A stretch of 64,000 nt of DNA. Source: Streptomyces chryseus (GTDB lineage Bacteria; Actinomycetota; Actinomycetes; Streptomycetales; Streptomycetaceae). Both the position numbers and the translations under genes were made by a program. The stretch lies in the NCBI RefSeq assembly GCF_014650755.1, contig NZ_BMVO01000007.1:1-64000 (forward strand), in the 5' to 3' direction. The notes under the pieces were generated by a model. It made no database searches and was not told the origin of the DNA. It worked only from the letters and a program-made list of their open reading frames with translations. Below, one piece after another: positions 1-8,201 of the stretch. The stretch's first letter is position 1, and each line of letters begins with the position of its first letter.

Positions 1-2
1 TC

Positions 3-1505
3 GCCGACGCGAGCCAGGGCGGCGGCGTGCCCGGGGTTCCGCAGCCTCCCGGTCCGCCGGGTGCTCCGGGCCAGCCCGCGCCTCCCGGTCCGCCGGGTGC
101 TCCGGGCCAGCCCGCGCCTCCCGGTCCGCCGGGTGCTCCGGGCCAGCCCGCGCCTCCCGGTCCGCCCGGTCCTCCCGGCGCGCCCGGTGGCGGTGTGCAT
201 CACGCGGCGACGATGTTCGCCGACCCGAGCCAGGGCGGCGGCATGCCCGGCGCCCCCCAGCCCCCCGGCCCGCCCGGGGCACCTCAGCCCCCCGGCCCTC
301 CCGGCCCGCCCGGTGCCCCCCAGCCCCCCGGCCCGCCCGGCGGGGGTGTGCATCACGCTGCCACCATGCTGGCCGGCCCCAACCCGGCCGGTCCGCCGCC
401 CGGTGCCCCGCAGCCGCCCGGGCCGCCCGGGCCGCCCGGCATGCCGCCCGGCGGCGCGCCCATGGCGCCGCCTCCGCAGCACCAGGGCTACGGCTACCCG
501 CAGCCCCAGCCGACCGGGCTGCCGACGGTCGGCCCCGGCTACCAGGCCGTACTGCGCTACCGCGCCCAGGACGGCAGCGAGCAGCAGCTCATCCGCCGCT
601 CGGCGCCCGGCACTCCGCACCCGGAGTGGCAGATCCTGCACGAGCTGCGCGCCATGAATGTGCCGCCGCAGCAGGTGCTGGAGCTGCACACGGAGCTTGA
701 GTCCTGCGAGCTGCCGGGCGGTTACTGCGCCCGGATGATCCGTGAGACCTGGCCGCAGGTGCGGATCACGAGCGTGGCGCCGTACGGCAAGGAGCACGCC
801 GTACGCCGCCAGGGCATGCGGCATCTGCTCACCCACCAGGGCGAGTTGCACCAGGTGGCGGACGGCCCGGCGCGCCCCGCGCCGGTGCGGGTGCCGCTGC
901 CGCCCCCGGGGCAGCTGATGCAGGCGCCGCCGATCCCGCCCGAGGGGGTCGCGCACGAACTGCTCGGAGCTTTCGGGCCGCAGGGCGTCTTCCGTTTCGA
1001 CCAGGCCGCGGTGTCGCGGCAGGGCGTACCGGAGATCGTGGCGCGCACGCTCGTCTGGGCGGGACTGCCCGTCGATTTCGGGCCGTTCTTCTGGGCCCAG
1101 GCGGTGCCCGGCCAGCCGGTGCCGACGCTCGCGGAGCTGGCGGCGCAGCGCGGGGTTCAGCCGGCGTCGGACGCGGGCTCGTACCTCGTCATGGGCAGTG
1201 ACTTCGGCCGGGCGATCTGTGTGCAGTACGGCACGGCGAACATCGTGGCCGTGCCGGTGGAGGCGGGGCCGGGCGGTCAGCCCGTGCCGCCGCAGTTCGT
1301 GAACACCGGGCTGCCGGAGTTCACCCGTTCGCTGGCGCTGCTCGGCCACATGTGGCGGCTGCGTTTCGGCCTGACGCCCGAGCAGGCCGGCCGCTGGACG
1401 GTCGATTTCCAGGCGCAGCTGGCCGCGCTGGACCCGGCGGCGCTGGCGTCGCCGGAGAGCTGGTGGTCGGTGCTGCTGGAGCAGATGTGGGACGGCCTGC
1501 TCTGA
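3..1505 (+). CDS. Collagen-like / deaminase-like / SUKH-4 fusion protein (5' end outside window)
   Basis: The frame is open to the window edge and already reads repeat sequence before the first GTG (position 27), so the gene starts upstream. Three parts are visible. The first ~150 residues are Gly-Pro-Pro-rich collagen-like repeats with a recurring [10 protein letters not shown] block. The middle has a deaminase-like zinc signature: an HPE motif (His codon at 618) followed by CELPGGYC (Cys codons 705 and 726), as in the nucleic acid/nucleotide deaminase fold. The C-terminal ~170 residues, with [10 protein letters not shown] and [12 protein letters not shown], resemble SUKH-4 immunity proteins. 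No signal peptide can be judged because the N-terminus is missing. Toxin-like and immunity-like domains in one protein suggest a cytoplasmic self-regulated or regulatory protein rather than a secreted toxin; that is inference. Domain names are from memory of the families; the deaminase call is less sure than SUKH-4. Confidence 0.75.
   Translation, partial: ADASQGGGVPGVPQPPGPPGAPGQPAPPGPPGAPGQPAPPGPPGAPGQPAPPGPPGPPGAPGGGVHHAATMFADPSQGGGMPGAPQPPGPPGAPQPPGPPGPPGAPQPPGPPGGGVHHAATMLAGPNPAGPPPGAPQPPGPPGPPGMPPGGAPMAPPPQHQGYGYPQPQPTGLPTVGPGYQAVLRYRAQDGSEQQLIRRSAPGTPHPEWQILHELRAMNVPPQQVLELHTELESCELPGGYCARMIRETWPQVRITSVAPYGKEHAVRRQGMRHLLTHQGELHQVADGPARPAPVRVPLPPPGQLMQAPPIPPEGVAHELLGAFGPQGVFRFDQAAVSRQGVPEIVARTLVWAGLPVDFGPFFWAQAVPGQPVPTLAELAAQRGVQPASDAGSYLVMGSDFGRAICVQYGTANIVAVPVEAGPGGQPVPPQFVNTGLPEFTRSLALLGHMWRLRFGLTPEQAGRWTVDFQAQLAALDPAALASPESWWSVLLEQMWDGLL
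51..158 (+). repeat. Three perfect 36-bp tandem repeats inside the collagen-like region
   Basis: Units at 51-86, 87-122 and 123-158 are identical and encode 12 residues of Gly/Pro/Ala-rich sequence each. Perfect identity at the DNA level suggests recent expansion or gene conversion, so copy number may vary between strains. Confidence 0.9.
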
Positions 1506-1525
1506 CGGTCCGTCGGAGCGGGACA

Positions 1526-1565
1526 GGGGGCGCTCGGCCTGCGGGACAGGCCTGGCGCCCCCTTT
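1526..1565 (+). terminator. Rho-independent-type terminator after the SUKH gene
   Basis: Arms GGGGGCGC (1526-1533) and GCGCCCCC (1555-1562) with an inner GGCCT/AGGCC stem and a short T run after it. It lies 20 bp past the stop codon. Confidence 0.75.
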
Positions 1566-1761
1566 CGTGCTCCCGTGGGATGGAGCCGGCGGCCGAAAAG
1601 CTCTTGGGCGCGCCGCGCGAGGGCGCCTCGATTCCGACTTCTGGCGGCAATTGGCGCATCCTTGACCGGACGGTCGGGCGGAGTGTCGGGTTTTGAGCGC
1701 TTGAACCTGATCCGCCAAGATTGCGACGGATTGTGTTGCGCGTCGGAGAGAGGCTTCCAGG

Positions 1762-2655
1762 ATGAGTGCATCGGTTTCACCGTCACCTCACGGCTTCGTC
1801 GCCGGACGGGGCCGCGGCTACCGTCCGGACCAGGTGGAGCGGTACGCCACCGGGCTCTCCCAGGAACGCGACGCCGCGTGGGAGCGCGCCGCACGTCTGA
1901 CCGTCCTCAGCAAGGAGATGGAGGCCGAGGCGGCGCGCGTGCGCGAACAGGCCGACGGGCTCGCTCCGCAGACGTACGAGAGTCTGGGCGAGCGCGCCCA
2001 GCATCTCCTCGCCGTGGTCGAGGAGGAGGCGGCGGAGCTGGCCGCCACCGCACGCGATCAGGCGCAGGCCCTCCGCGACGAGGCCGCGGCGGCGGCCGCC
2101 GCCGTCCGGGACGCGGCCCGGACGCACGCCGAGACGGTACTGGCGGACGCCGATGCCCGTGCCCGGCAGATCCTGCTCGGCGCCCAGCGCACCGCCGACG
2201 AGACCAGGACCGGGGCGCGTCAGGACGTGAAGGCGTGGCGGACCGAGGCCCTCGCGGCGCTGAAGGAGACGCGGCAGCGCGCGGCGGGCCTGCTCGCCGA
2301 CCAGGAGCGGGCGCACACGGAGCGCTGGGAGAGCGCCGAGCGTGAATTCGCCGCCCGGGCGGCCGAGTTGCACGCCCGTCACGCCGAACTGGCCGAGCGC
2401 GCCGAGGGCGGTCTCGCGGACGCGAAGCGGGCCCTGGTCGAGGCGGAGGAGGCGGCCCGGCACCGCCAGGAGAACGCGGAGGCGCGGGCGGCCGAGCTGC
2501 TCGCGGAGGCGCGGGTGCGTGAGGAGCGCGTCGTACGGGACACCGAGCGCGTCCTGCGCGAGCACGACGACGCGCGCGACGAGATGCAGGCCCACATGAC
2601 CCACGTACGCACCAGCCTGGCCACCCTGACCGGCCGGGCCCCGGCGGAGGGCTGA
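1762..2655 (+). CDS. Coiled-coil protein of the Streptomyces 'cellulose-binding' family
   Basis: 297 residues, ATG start preceded by AGAGAGG. After a short N-terminal block (FVAGRGRGYRPDQVERY, similar to the DivIVA-type membrane-binding start of actinobacterial coiled coils) the rest is almost uninterrupted Ala/Glu/Arg-rich heptad sequence, a long coiled coil. Automated pipelines label this family 'cellulose-binding protein' through similarity to AbpS/FilP; a cytoskeletal or polarity role is more plausible for a protein with no signal peptide, but this is inferred. It ends 19 bp from the convergent DCC gene. No catalytic motif is present. Confidence 0.75.
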   Translation: MSASVSPSPHGFVAGRGRGYRPDQVERYATGLSQERDAAWERAARLTVLSKEMEAEAARVREQADGLAPQTYESLGERAQHLLAVVEEEAAELAATARDQAQALRDEAAAAAAAVRDAARTHAETVLADADARARQILLGAQRTADETRTGARQDVKAWRTEALAALKETRQRAAGLLADQERAHTERWESAEREFAARAAELHARHAELAERAEGGLADAKRALVEAEEAARHRQENAEARAAELLAEARVREERVVRDTERVLREHDDARDEMQAHMTHVRTSLATLTGRAPAEG

Positions 2656-2674
2656 ACCCCGGGGCGGCGCCGGA

Positions 2675-3091
2675 TCAGGCAGGCGGGCGGCGGTCGGGCG
2701 GGAGTGCGCAGGCCGGGCTGCCGCCCGGGAGGCGGCCGCGGTTGTTCGCGACCAGCCGGTACACCCCGTGGGCCGCCCAGCTCAGTGGCGGCAGCGTCAG
2801 CAGCGCGCCCAGTACGGCCCACCCCCGCCCCGCGCTCAGCAGCAGTCGGGCGACGGCCTGCGCGCCGCCGTGCACCGCGCCGGTGGGCGTCACCCACAGC
2901 GCCTCGTACTCGGCCCGCCGCCGCGTGACGCCGAGGGCGCCCAGATCCGCGAACTGCCACGGCGTCATCGCGCACCGGGGCCGCACCCACCGCTCGGCCA
3001 GGTTCGCCGAGGTGGTGCAGAAGGCGCAGTCGCCGTCGTACACGAGCACGGGTTCGGTCCGCAGGGTCCGCATCGCCGGAATGGTCCGCAT
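2675..3091 (-). CDS. DCC family (DUF393) thiol-disulfide oxidoreductase-like protein
   Basis: 138 residues if it starts at 3091 (ATG); a second ATG at 3073 is possible, and neither has a clear ribosome site. The family signature VYDGDCAFC sits near the N-terminus, giving the DxxCxxC motif that names the DCC family (a thioredoxin-like fold; substrate unknown). The C-terminal third contains a hydrophobic stretch (LGALLTLPPLSWAAHGVY). The gene lies 64 bp downstream of the symporter on the same strand and may be co-transcribed with it, though no functional link is known. Function beyond family membership cannot be read from the sequence. Confidence 0.8.
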   Translation of the reverse strand: MRTIPAMRTLRTEPVLVYDGDCAFCTTSANLAERWVRPRCAMTPWQFADLGALGVTRRRAEYEALWVTPTGAVHGGAQAVARLLLSAGRGWAVLGALLTLPPLSWAAHGVYRLVANNRGRLPGGSPACALPPDRRPPA

Positions 3092-3155
3092 GAGTCCATG
3101 GTGCCCGTCGCGGCCGCGAACACCCCCCGCACACCGCGAGGCGGCCCCCGCCCTC

Positions 3156-4802
3156 CTACCCCGCCGGCGGCTTGCCCAGCTCACCCGCGCCCCCGCCGCC
3201 CTCACCCGCGCCCGCCAGGATCCACGCCTCCACCGCCTCGTACTGGCGGCGCTGCTGTTCGCCCCGGCCTCGGTGGGACAGGAACGTGCCCAGCCAGCCC
3301 ATGAAGAAGCCGAAGGGGATCGACACCAGGCCGGTGGTGGTGAAGGGGTACCAGTTGAAGTCGTGGCGCTGGAAGACCGCGTGCGGCGAGCCCGAGACCA
3401 GGTTGGTGCCGGTCATCAGGACGATCACGCACAGCGTCCCGCCGATGAGGGTGCACATCAGGCCGGCCCGGGTGAAGCGGCGCCAGAAGAGGCTGTAGAC
3501 GAGGGCCGGGGCCAGTGCGGACGCGCCGACGCAGAAGGAAAGGGTGACCAGCGGCTGTACGTTCCCGTGGCGGGCCAGGACCGCGAGGAGGATCGCGGGG
3601 ACGCCGACGCCGACCGCCGCCGCTCTCGCCAGCGCCATCTCCGTGGCGTCGTCCGAAGGGGAGGACCCGCGCCGCAGGCCGTGGGCGAAGAGGTCGTGGG
3701 CGAGCGAGTTCGCGCAGGCCAGGATCATGCCGGCCACCGAGGCGAGCAGGGTCAGGAAGATCGCCGTGGTGACCGAGGTGAAGACGAGGGTTTCGAGCGC
3801 GGACGACCCGCCGCCCACGAGCGCCTGGCTGACCAGGAGGATCGACGTGTTGCCCTGCGGATCGGACGCGATGATCGGCCCCCGGCCGACGAGCGCCGCG
3901 GCGCCGAAGCCGATCACGGCGATGAGCAGGCAGAAGAAGACCACGGCCGACACCGCCCAGGACATCGACCGCCGTACGGCGAGGGCGTCGCGCGAGCTGT
4001 ACATGCGCATCGTGATGTGCGGCAGGCAGGCGGCGCCGAGCACGACCGTCAGCTCGGAGCTGATCATGTCGAGTCCGCTGCCGCCGAACTGGAGCCCCGA
4101 GCGCAGGAAGGCGTCGCCCGCGCCGCTGCCGGTCTTCGCCGCGCCGAGGAGCCGCGCCGTACTCCAGTCGAAGCGGCCCAGGACCAGTACGGCGAGGACC
4201 ACGCCCGTGCCGAGCAGGAAGACGGTCTTGATGATCTGGATGAGCGCGGTGCCCTTCATACCTCCGATGGCGGCGTAACTGATCATCAGGACGCCGAGGA
4301 CGACGATGCAGCCCGTCCGGAAGCCCGAGCTGTCGAAGCCGAGGATGAAGGCGAGGAGGTCGCCGGCCCCGGCGAGCTGGACGACCATCATCGGGAGCAG
4401 CGCGGCGAGCGTGACCAGGCCGGCGGTGATCCGTACGGCGCGGCTCGGCGCGCGGCGGGCGAAGGCGTCGCCCATGGTGAACCGGCCCGCGTTGCGCAGG
4501 GGTTCGGCCAGCAGGAACATCAGGAGGACGAGCGAGAGCGCGGTGCTCAGGGCCAGCACGACGCCGTCGTAGCCGGTGAGGGAGATGACGCCGATGGTGC
4601 CGAGGACGGTGGCGGCGGAGATGTAGTCGCCGGCGATGGCGAGGCCGTTGCGCAGGGGGGAGAGGGAGCGGTAGCCGGTGTAGAACTCGGCGAGGTCGTC
4701 GCGGTCGGGGCCGGTCATGACGCACAGGAGGAGCGTCACGGTGGCGACCGCGATGAAGGCGACGAGGGACGCCTCCTGGGCGGACTCGCTGAATCCGGTC
4801 AT
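3156..4802 (-). CDS. Cation/acetate-type sodium:solute symporter (SSS family)
   Basis: 548 residues with about thirteen hydrophobic segments, typical of SSS family transporters such as ActP/MctC. The N-terminal GDYISAATVLG block and the IGGMKGTALIQIIK segment are characteristic of monocarboxylate (acetate/pyruvate) members. The start was placed at ATG 4802 because it overlaps the stop of the upstream DUF485 gene in an ATGA, indicating translational coupling; an upstream extension would overlap that gene heavily and read as Arg/Pro-rich antisense-like sequence. DUF485 plus SSS is the standard YjcH-ActP pairing. Expected role: sodium- or proton-driven uptake of short carboxylates at the inner membrane. 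The substrate is inferred from family and partner. Confidence 0.85.
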   Translation of the reverse strand: MTGFSESAQEASLVAFIAVATVTLLLCVMTGPDRDDLAEFYTGYRSLSPLRNGLAIAGDYISAATVLGTIGVISLTGYDGVVLALSTALSLVLLMFLLAEPLRNAGRFTMGDAFARRAPSRAVRITAGLVTLAALLPMMVVQLAGAGDLLAFILGFDSSGFRTGCIVVLGVLMISYAAIGGMKGTALIQIIKTVFLLGTGVVLAVLVLGRFDWSTARLLGAAKTGSGAGDAFLRSGLQFGGSGLDMISSELTVVLGAACLPHITMRMYSSRDALAVRRSMSWAVSAVVFFCLLIAVIGFGAAALVGRGPIIASDPQGNTSILLVSQALVGGGSSALETLVFTSVTTAIFLTLLASVAGMILACANSLAHDLFAHGLRRGSSPSDDATEMALARAAAVGVGVPAILLAVLARHGNVQPLVTLSFCVGASALAPALVYSLFWRRFTRAGLMCTLIGGTLCVIVLMTGTNLVSGSPHAVFQRHDFNWYPFTTTGLVSIPFGFFMGWLGTFLSHRGRGEQQRRQYEAVEAWILAGAGEGGGGAGELGKPPAG

Positions 4803-5185
4803 GGGGTGCGCCGCTCGCGGCTCTGTCCCCGCAGGTGCGCGGCGAGCGGGTCGACGCGGTGGCGGGCGGACCGCTCGTACACGGCGATGGCCGCGAGGGT
4901 GACGGGGAGCTGGCACAGGCCCAGCAGGAGTCCGGTGGTGAGGCCGCCGGGCAGTTCGCCGCCCATCAGGCCGGGCGCGAAGCCGGAGAGGACGAGGAAG
5001 AGCGTGAAGTAGCCGAGGGCGGTGAGCGTGGCCACGCGGCGCAGCCGCCGGTACGCCGAGCGGAGCCTGCGCAGATCGCCGTGGTGGCCGGGCACGGTCG
5101 GGTGCGTGGGGGCGGGCGCCGGGGGCAGCGGCGGGGCAGGCGGGGAACTCTGCCAGGGGTAGAGGTATTCGGGGTAGTGCGACAT
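4799..5185 (-). CDS. DUF485 membrane protein, partner of the symporter
   Basis: 128 residues. A Pro-rich cytoplasmic N-terminus (about 35 residues) is followed by the DUF485 core with two membrane segments (ATLTALGYFTLFLVLSGF and GLLLGLCQLPVTLAAIAVY). ATG at 5185 is preceded by AAGGAG about 12 nt upstream. The gene ends in an ATGA overlap with the SSS symporter, the same arrangement as yjcH-actP in other bacteria. It probably assists or stabilises the transporter; the molecular role of DUF485 proteins is not settled. Confidence 0.85.
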   Translation of the reverse strand: MSHYPEYLYPWQSSPPAPPLPPAPAPTHPTVPGHHGDLRRLRSAYRRLRRVATLTALGYFTLFLVLSGFAPGLMGGELPGGLTTGLLLGLCQLPVTLAAIAVYERSARHRVDPLAAHLRGQSRERRTP

Positions 5186-5286
5186 GTGCGTGCTTGCTCC
5201 TTGCGCGGCTGGGTCCGAGCGGACTGCAGGGAGAAGCGCGTCCGGGGCCGGGGGAGCGGCGGCGGGGCGCTGGTGGGGTCGCGTAC

Positions 5287-5393
5287 GTTACCCAGCGGTA
5301 TGCGCGGCGGGGAGTCTTTCGTACGAACTCGCGCGAGGATCCGCTGGTTACCTCGGGTAAGAAGAGCGTTGTTCATTCTTACTGCTGGTAACC
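5287..5393. promoter_or_regulatory. Cluster of GTTACC / GGTAACC motifs upstream of the symporter operon
   Basis: In the 237-bp gap before the DUF485 gene, GTTACC occurs at 5287 and 5347 and GGTAACC at 5387, the last two forming a GGTTACC...GGTAACC inverted pair, with GGTAAG between them. This looks like a binding region for a dimeric regulator; similar hexamers are bound by OmpR-type regulators, but the regulator cannot be named from sequence. Confidence 0.35.
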
Positions 5394-5422
5394 GGTGGTA
5401 GGCGCGGGGTGTCGGGGTGCTT

Positions 5423-7069
5423 TCAGTCCGACGGCGTCTCCTCGGTGATGACCGGGAAGCGGCGCGGCGCCACGAAGACCAGGGCGAGCAGGGCGAGGAA
5501 GCCCGCCACGGCCGCGCCGACATAGACGTGGTCGACGGCGGTGTCCACCGCCCGGCGCAGGTAGTCGGCCGCCTCCGTGGTGAGCGAGCCGGGGTCGGCC
5601 AGGGCGTGCGAGACGGAGTCGAGGTCGCCGGGGAGGCCGTGCCGGATGCCGTCGGGGGCGGCGGCGAGCCGGGACGCGAGGGTGGCGTTGGCGATCGCGC
5701 CGAAGAGCGCCGCGCCGACGGACTGGCCGACCTGGCGGCAGAAGAGTACGGAAGCGGTTGTCGTACCGCGCTCCGCGTACCCGACCGTCGACTGCACGCC
5801 GACGATCAGGGGGAGTTGGAAGAGCCCGAGCGCCGCGCCGAGCAGCAGCATGATCAGGGCGGGCTGCCAGGCCGCGCCGGGGAACGGCAGCAGCGGGAAG
5901 GCGAGCAGGATCAGCGTCGAGCAGGAGATGCCGATGATCGCGGTGAGACGGAAACCGATGCGGGTGTACGCGTGCTGGCTGAGCGCCGCGGACAGCGGCC
6001 AGCTGAGCGTCATGACGGACATGACGAAACCGGCGGCGATCGGGCCCAGTCCGAGGACCGCCTGGGCGTAGGTGGGGAGGAAGACGGTCGGCGCGACCAT
6101 GAGCAGGCCCAGTGCGCCGAGGGCGAGGTTGACGGCGGCGATGGTGCGCCTGCGCCACACCCAGCCGGGGATGACCGGTTCGGCGGCGCGGCGTTCGATG
6201 ACGACGGTGAGCGCGGCGAGCAGCGCGCTGCCGCCGAAGAGCGCCAGCGAGGGCGCGGAGAGCCAGGGCCAGGCGACACCGCCCTGGACGAGGGCGAAGA
6301 GCAGCAGGCCGCCGCAGGCGAAGACCGCCAGGGCGCCCGCCCAGTCGATGCGGGGGGCAGGCCGGTCCTTGGCGCCGGGCCGGGCGGGTTCGCGCAGGTG
6401 GCGGACGATGAGCCAGAGGGCGATCGCGCCGACGGGCAGGTTGATGAGGAAGATCCAGCGCCAGTCCGCGTACGCCGCGAGCAGTCCGCCGACCGCCGGG
6501 CCCGCGACGGCCGACACGGCCCACACGGTGGACAGCTTCGCCTGGATCTTGGGGCGTTCCTTGAGGGGGTAGAGGTCGGCGGCGATCGTCTGGACCGTGC
6601 CCTGGATGGCGCCGCCGCCCAGGCCCTGGACGATGCGGAAGGCGATCAGGCTCGCCATGTTCCAGGCGCAGGCGCAGAGCAGTGAGCCGAGGAGGAACAG
6701 GGCTATGCCGGCGATCAGGACCGGCTTGCGGCCGAAGGTGTCGGAGAGCTTTCCGTACACGGGGAGGGTGACGGTGACGGCGAGGAGGTAGCCGGAGAAG
6801 AGCCAGGAGAAGACGGCGAAGCCGCCGAGGTCGCCGACGATCTGGGGGACGGCGGTCGACACGATCGTGCCGTCCAGTGCGGCCAGGGCCATGCCGAGCA
6901 TGAGCGCGGCGACGACGGGGCCGCGGCGGGCGTCCGGGGCGGCGGGCGCCGGACCGCCGCCGGGTATCGGGCCGGCGGGCGCCGGACCGCCACCGCCTGC
7001 GGCGTCGTTCGTGCTTCCGGTGCCGCCGGTACTCCCCGCCTTGCCCGCACTGCTTCCGGCGCCGCTCAC
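5423..7069 (-). CDS. MFS drug exporter, DHA2 (EmrB/QacA) family
   Basis: 548 residues with 14 predicted membrane segments. Family motifs are visible: GMALAALDGTIVSTAVPQI (motif C-like start of DHA2 proteins), GKLSDTFGRKPV (motif A, the GxxxDRxGRK loop) and GLGGGAIQGTVQTI. The start was set at GTG 7069, which has AAGGG 6 nt upstream; an in-frame ATG further upstream lacks such a site. Members export toxic hydrophobic compounds or antibiotics by proton antiport; the substrate here is unknown. It is transcribed divergently from the FtsX-type ABC transporter, with palindromes in the shared control region, so both may answer to one regulator. Confidence 0.85.
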   Translation of the reverse strand: MSGAGSSAGKAGSTGGTGSTNDAAGGGGPAPAGPIPGGGPAPAAPDARRGPVVAALMLGMALAALDGTIVSTAVPQIVGDLGGFAVFSWLFSGYLLAVTVTLPVYGKLSDTFGRKPVLIAGIALFLLGSLLCACAWNMASLIAFRIVQGLGGGAIQGTVQTIAADLYPLKERPKIQAKLSTVWAVSAVAGPAVGGLLAAYADWRWIFLINLPVGAIALWLIVRHLREPARPGAKDRPAPRIDWAGALAVFACGGLLLFALVQGGVAWPWLSAPSLALFGGSALLAALTVVIERRAAEPVIPGWVWRRRTIAAVNLALGALGLLMVAPTVFLPTYAQAVLGLGPIAAGFVMSVMTLSWPLSAALSQHAYTRIGFRLTAIIGISCSTLILLAFPLLPFPGAAWQPALIMLLLGAALGLFQLPLIVGVQSTVGYAERGTTTASVLFCRQVGQSVGAALFGAIANATLASRLAAAPDGIRHGLPGDLDSVSHALADPGSLTTEAADYLRRAVDTAVDHVYVGAAVAGFLALLALVFVAPRRFPVITEETPSD

Positions 7070-7160
7070 CAAGATCCCTTCACCGTGCACGTATCTGGCC
7101 CACGACACCTTCTCACTCGCAGGTCACGCAGGGGGAGGGTGCGGGCTGCCCGGAGTCGGG

Positions 7161-7192
7161 GTCCACCCGGGGGTGGACAGCCCCTAGGGGCT
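7161..7192. promoter_or_regulatory. Two adjacent palindromes in the MFS/ABC divergent region
   Basis: GTCCACCC-GG-GGGTGGAC (7161-7178) is directly followed by the perfect palindrome AGCCCCTAGGGGCT (7179-7192). They lie 92-123 bp before the MFS start and 220-250 bp before the ABC start in a 343-bp gap without a gene. Candidate operator sites; the rest of the gap shows nothing else I can support. Confidence 0.4.
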
Positions 7193-7412
7193 TCTCCTTA
7201 TTTCTGCCCAGGGGGTGTTCGTCCCGGTGGAGGACGAGGACGACCCGGCCGTTCTTTAGCTTGGTCCTACGGGCCGCCGCACCACGGGGGTGGGGCTGGC
7301 ACCAGGGCGAATACGGAGATGCGCACCAGTGTGCGGGGGGTTTCCGGCCGCCAGACTCGACGTACTCGACCGCCGCCGAACGACGCGCGGCTCACACTTG
7401 AGGAGATTCACC

Positions 7413-8201
7413 GTGACAACGGCTATGACCATTCCCAGGCACGGGGGCACTGGAGGGCGTACGGCCGTTGCCGCGAGGGCGCGGCAGCTCGTCAAGGCGT
7501 ACGGGTCGGGGGAGACCCGGGTCGTCGCGCTCGACCACGTCGACGTGGACATCAACCGGGGGCAGTTCACCGCCATCATGGGCCCGTCGGGCTCCGGCAA
7601 GTCCACCCTGATGCACTGCCTCGCCGGCCTGGACACCGTGACCTCGGGCGAGATCCACCTCGACGAGACCGAGATCACCAAGCTCAAGGACAAGAAGCTC
7701 ACGCAGCTGCGCAGGGACCGGATCGGCTTCATATTCCAGGCGTTCAACCTGCTGCCCACGCTGAACGCCCTGGAGAACATCACGCTGCCGATGGACATCG
7801 CGGGCCGCAAGCCCGACGCGGCGTGGCTGAACCGGGTGGTGGAGACGGTCGGCCTCGCGGACCGGCTGAGGCACCGGCCCACGCAGCTGTCCGGCGGACA
7901 GCAGCAGCGCGTCGCTGTGGCGCGGGCCCTCGCCGCGCGCCCCGAGATCATCTTCGGGGACGAGCCGACCGGAAACCTCGACTCCCGTGCCGGGGCGGAG
8001 GTGCTGGACTTCCTGCGCAAGTCCGTCGACGAGCTGGGCCAGACCATCGTCATGGTCACGCACGACCCGGTGGCCGCCTCGTACGCGGACCGGGTGCTCT
8101 ACCTCGCGGACGGCAGGATCGTCGACGAGATGTTCTCGCCCACCGCCGACCAGGTCCTCGACCGCATGAAGGACTTCGACGCGCGCGGGCGGACGTCATG
8201 A
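7413..8201 (+). CDS. ABC transporter ATP-binding protein (LolD/MacB type)
   Basis: 262 residues, GTG start with AGGAG 7 nt upstream. Complete nucleotide-binding subunit: Walker A GPSGSGKS, Q-loop region FIFQAFNLLP, signature LSGGQQQR, Walker B IIFGDEPTGNLDS and switch histidine VMVTHD. The sequence is of the class that partners MacB/FtsX permeases, which act mechanically on lipoproteins, peptides or cell-wall enzymes rather than pumping small solutes. It overlaps the permease gene by ATGA. A close paralogue lies at 44939-45715. Confidence 0.9.
   Translation: MTTAMTIPRHGGTGGRTAVAARARQLVKAYGSGETRVVALDHVDVDINRGQFTAIMGPSGSGKSTLMHCLAGLDTVTSGEIHLDETEITKLKDKKLTQLRRDRIGFIFQAFNLLPTLNALENITLPMDIAGRKPDAAWLNRVVETVGLADRLRHRPTQLSGGQQQRVAVARALAARPEIIFGDEPTGNLDSRAGAEVLDFLRKSVDELGQTIVMVTHDPVAASYADRVLYLADGRIVDEMFSPTADQVLDRMKDFDARGRTS

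Noticed and set aside
27..1505. GTG at 27 as the true start of the first gene
   Set aside because: The frame is open upstream to the window edge and reads the same repeat sequence (ADASQGGG), so the gene must begin outside.
2742..5012. Long + strand open frame (over 700 codons) rich in Glu, Arg, Gly and Asp
   Set aside because: It is antisense to the symporter and DCC genes; long shadow frames are expected at this GC content, and the sense strand has clear family motifs and codon bias.
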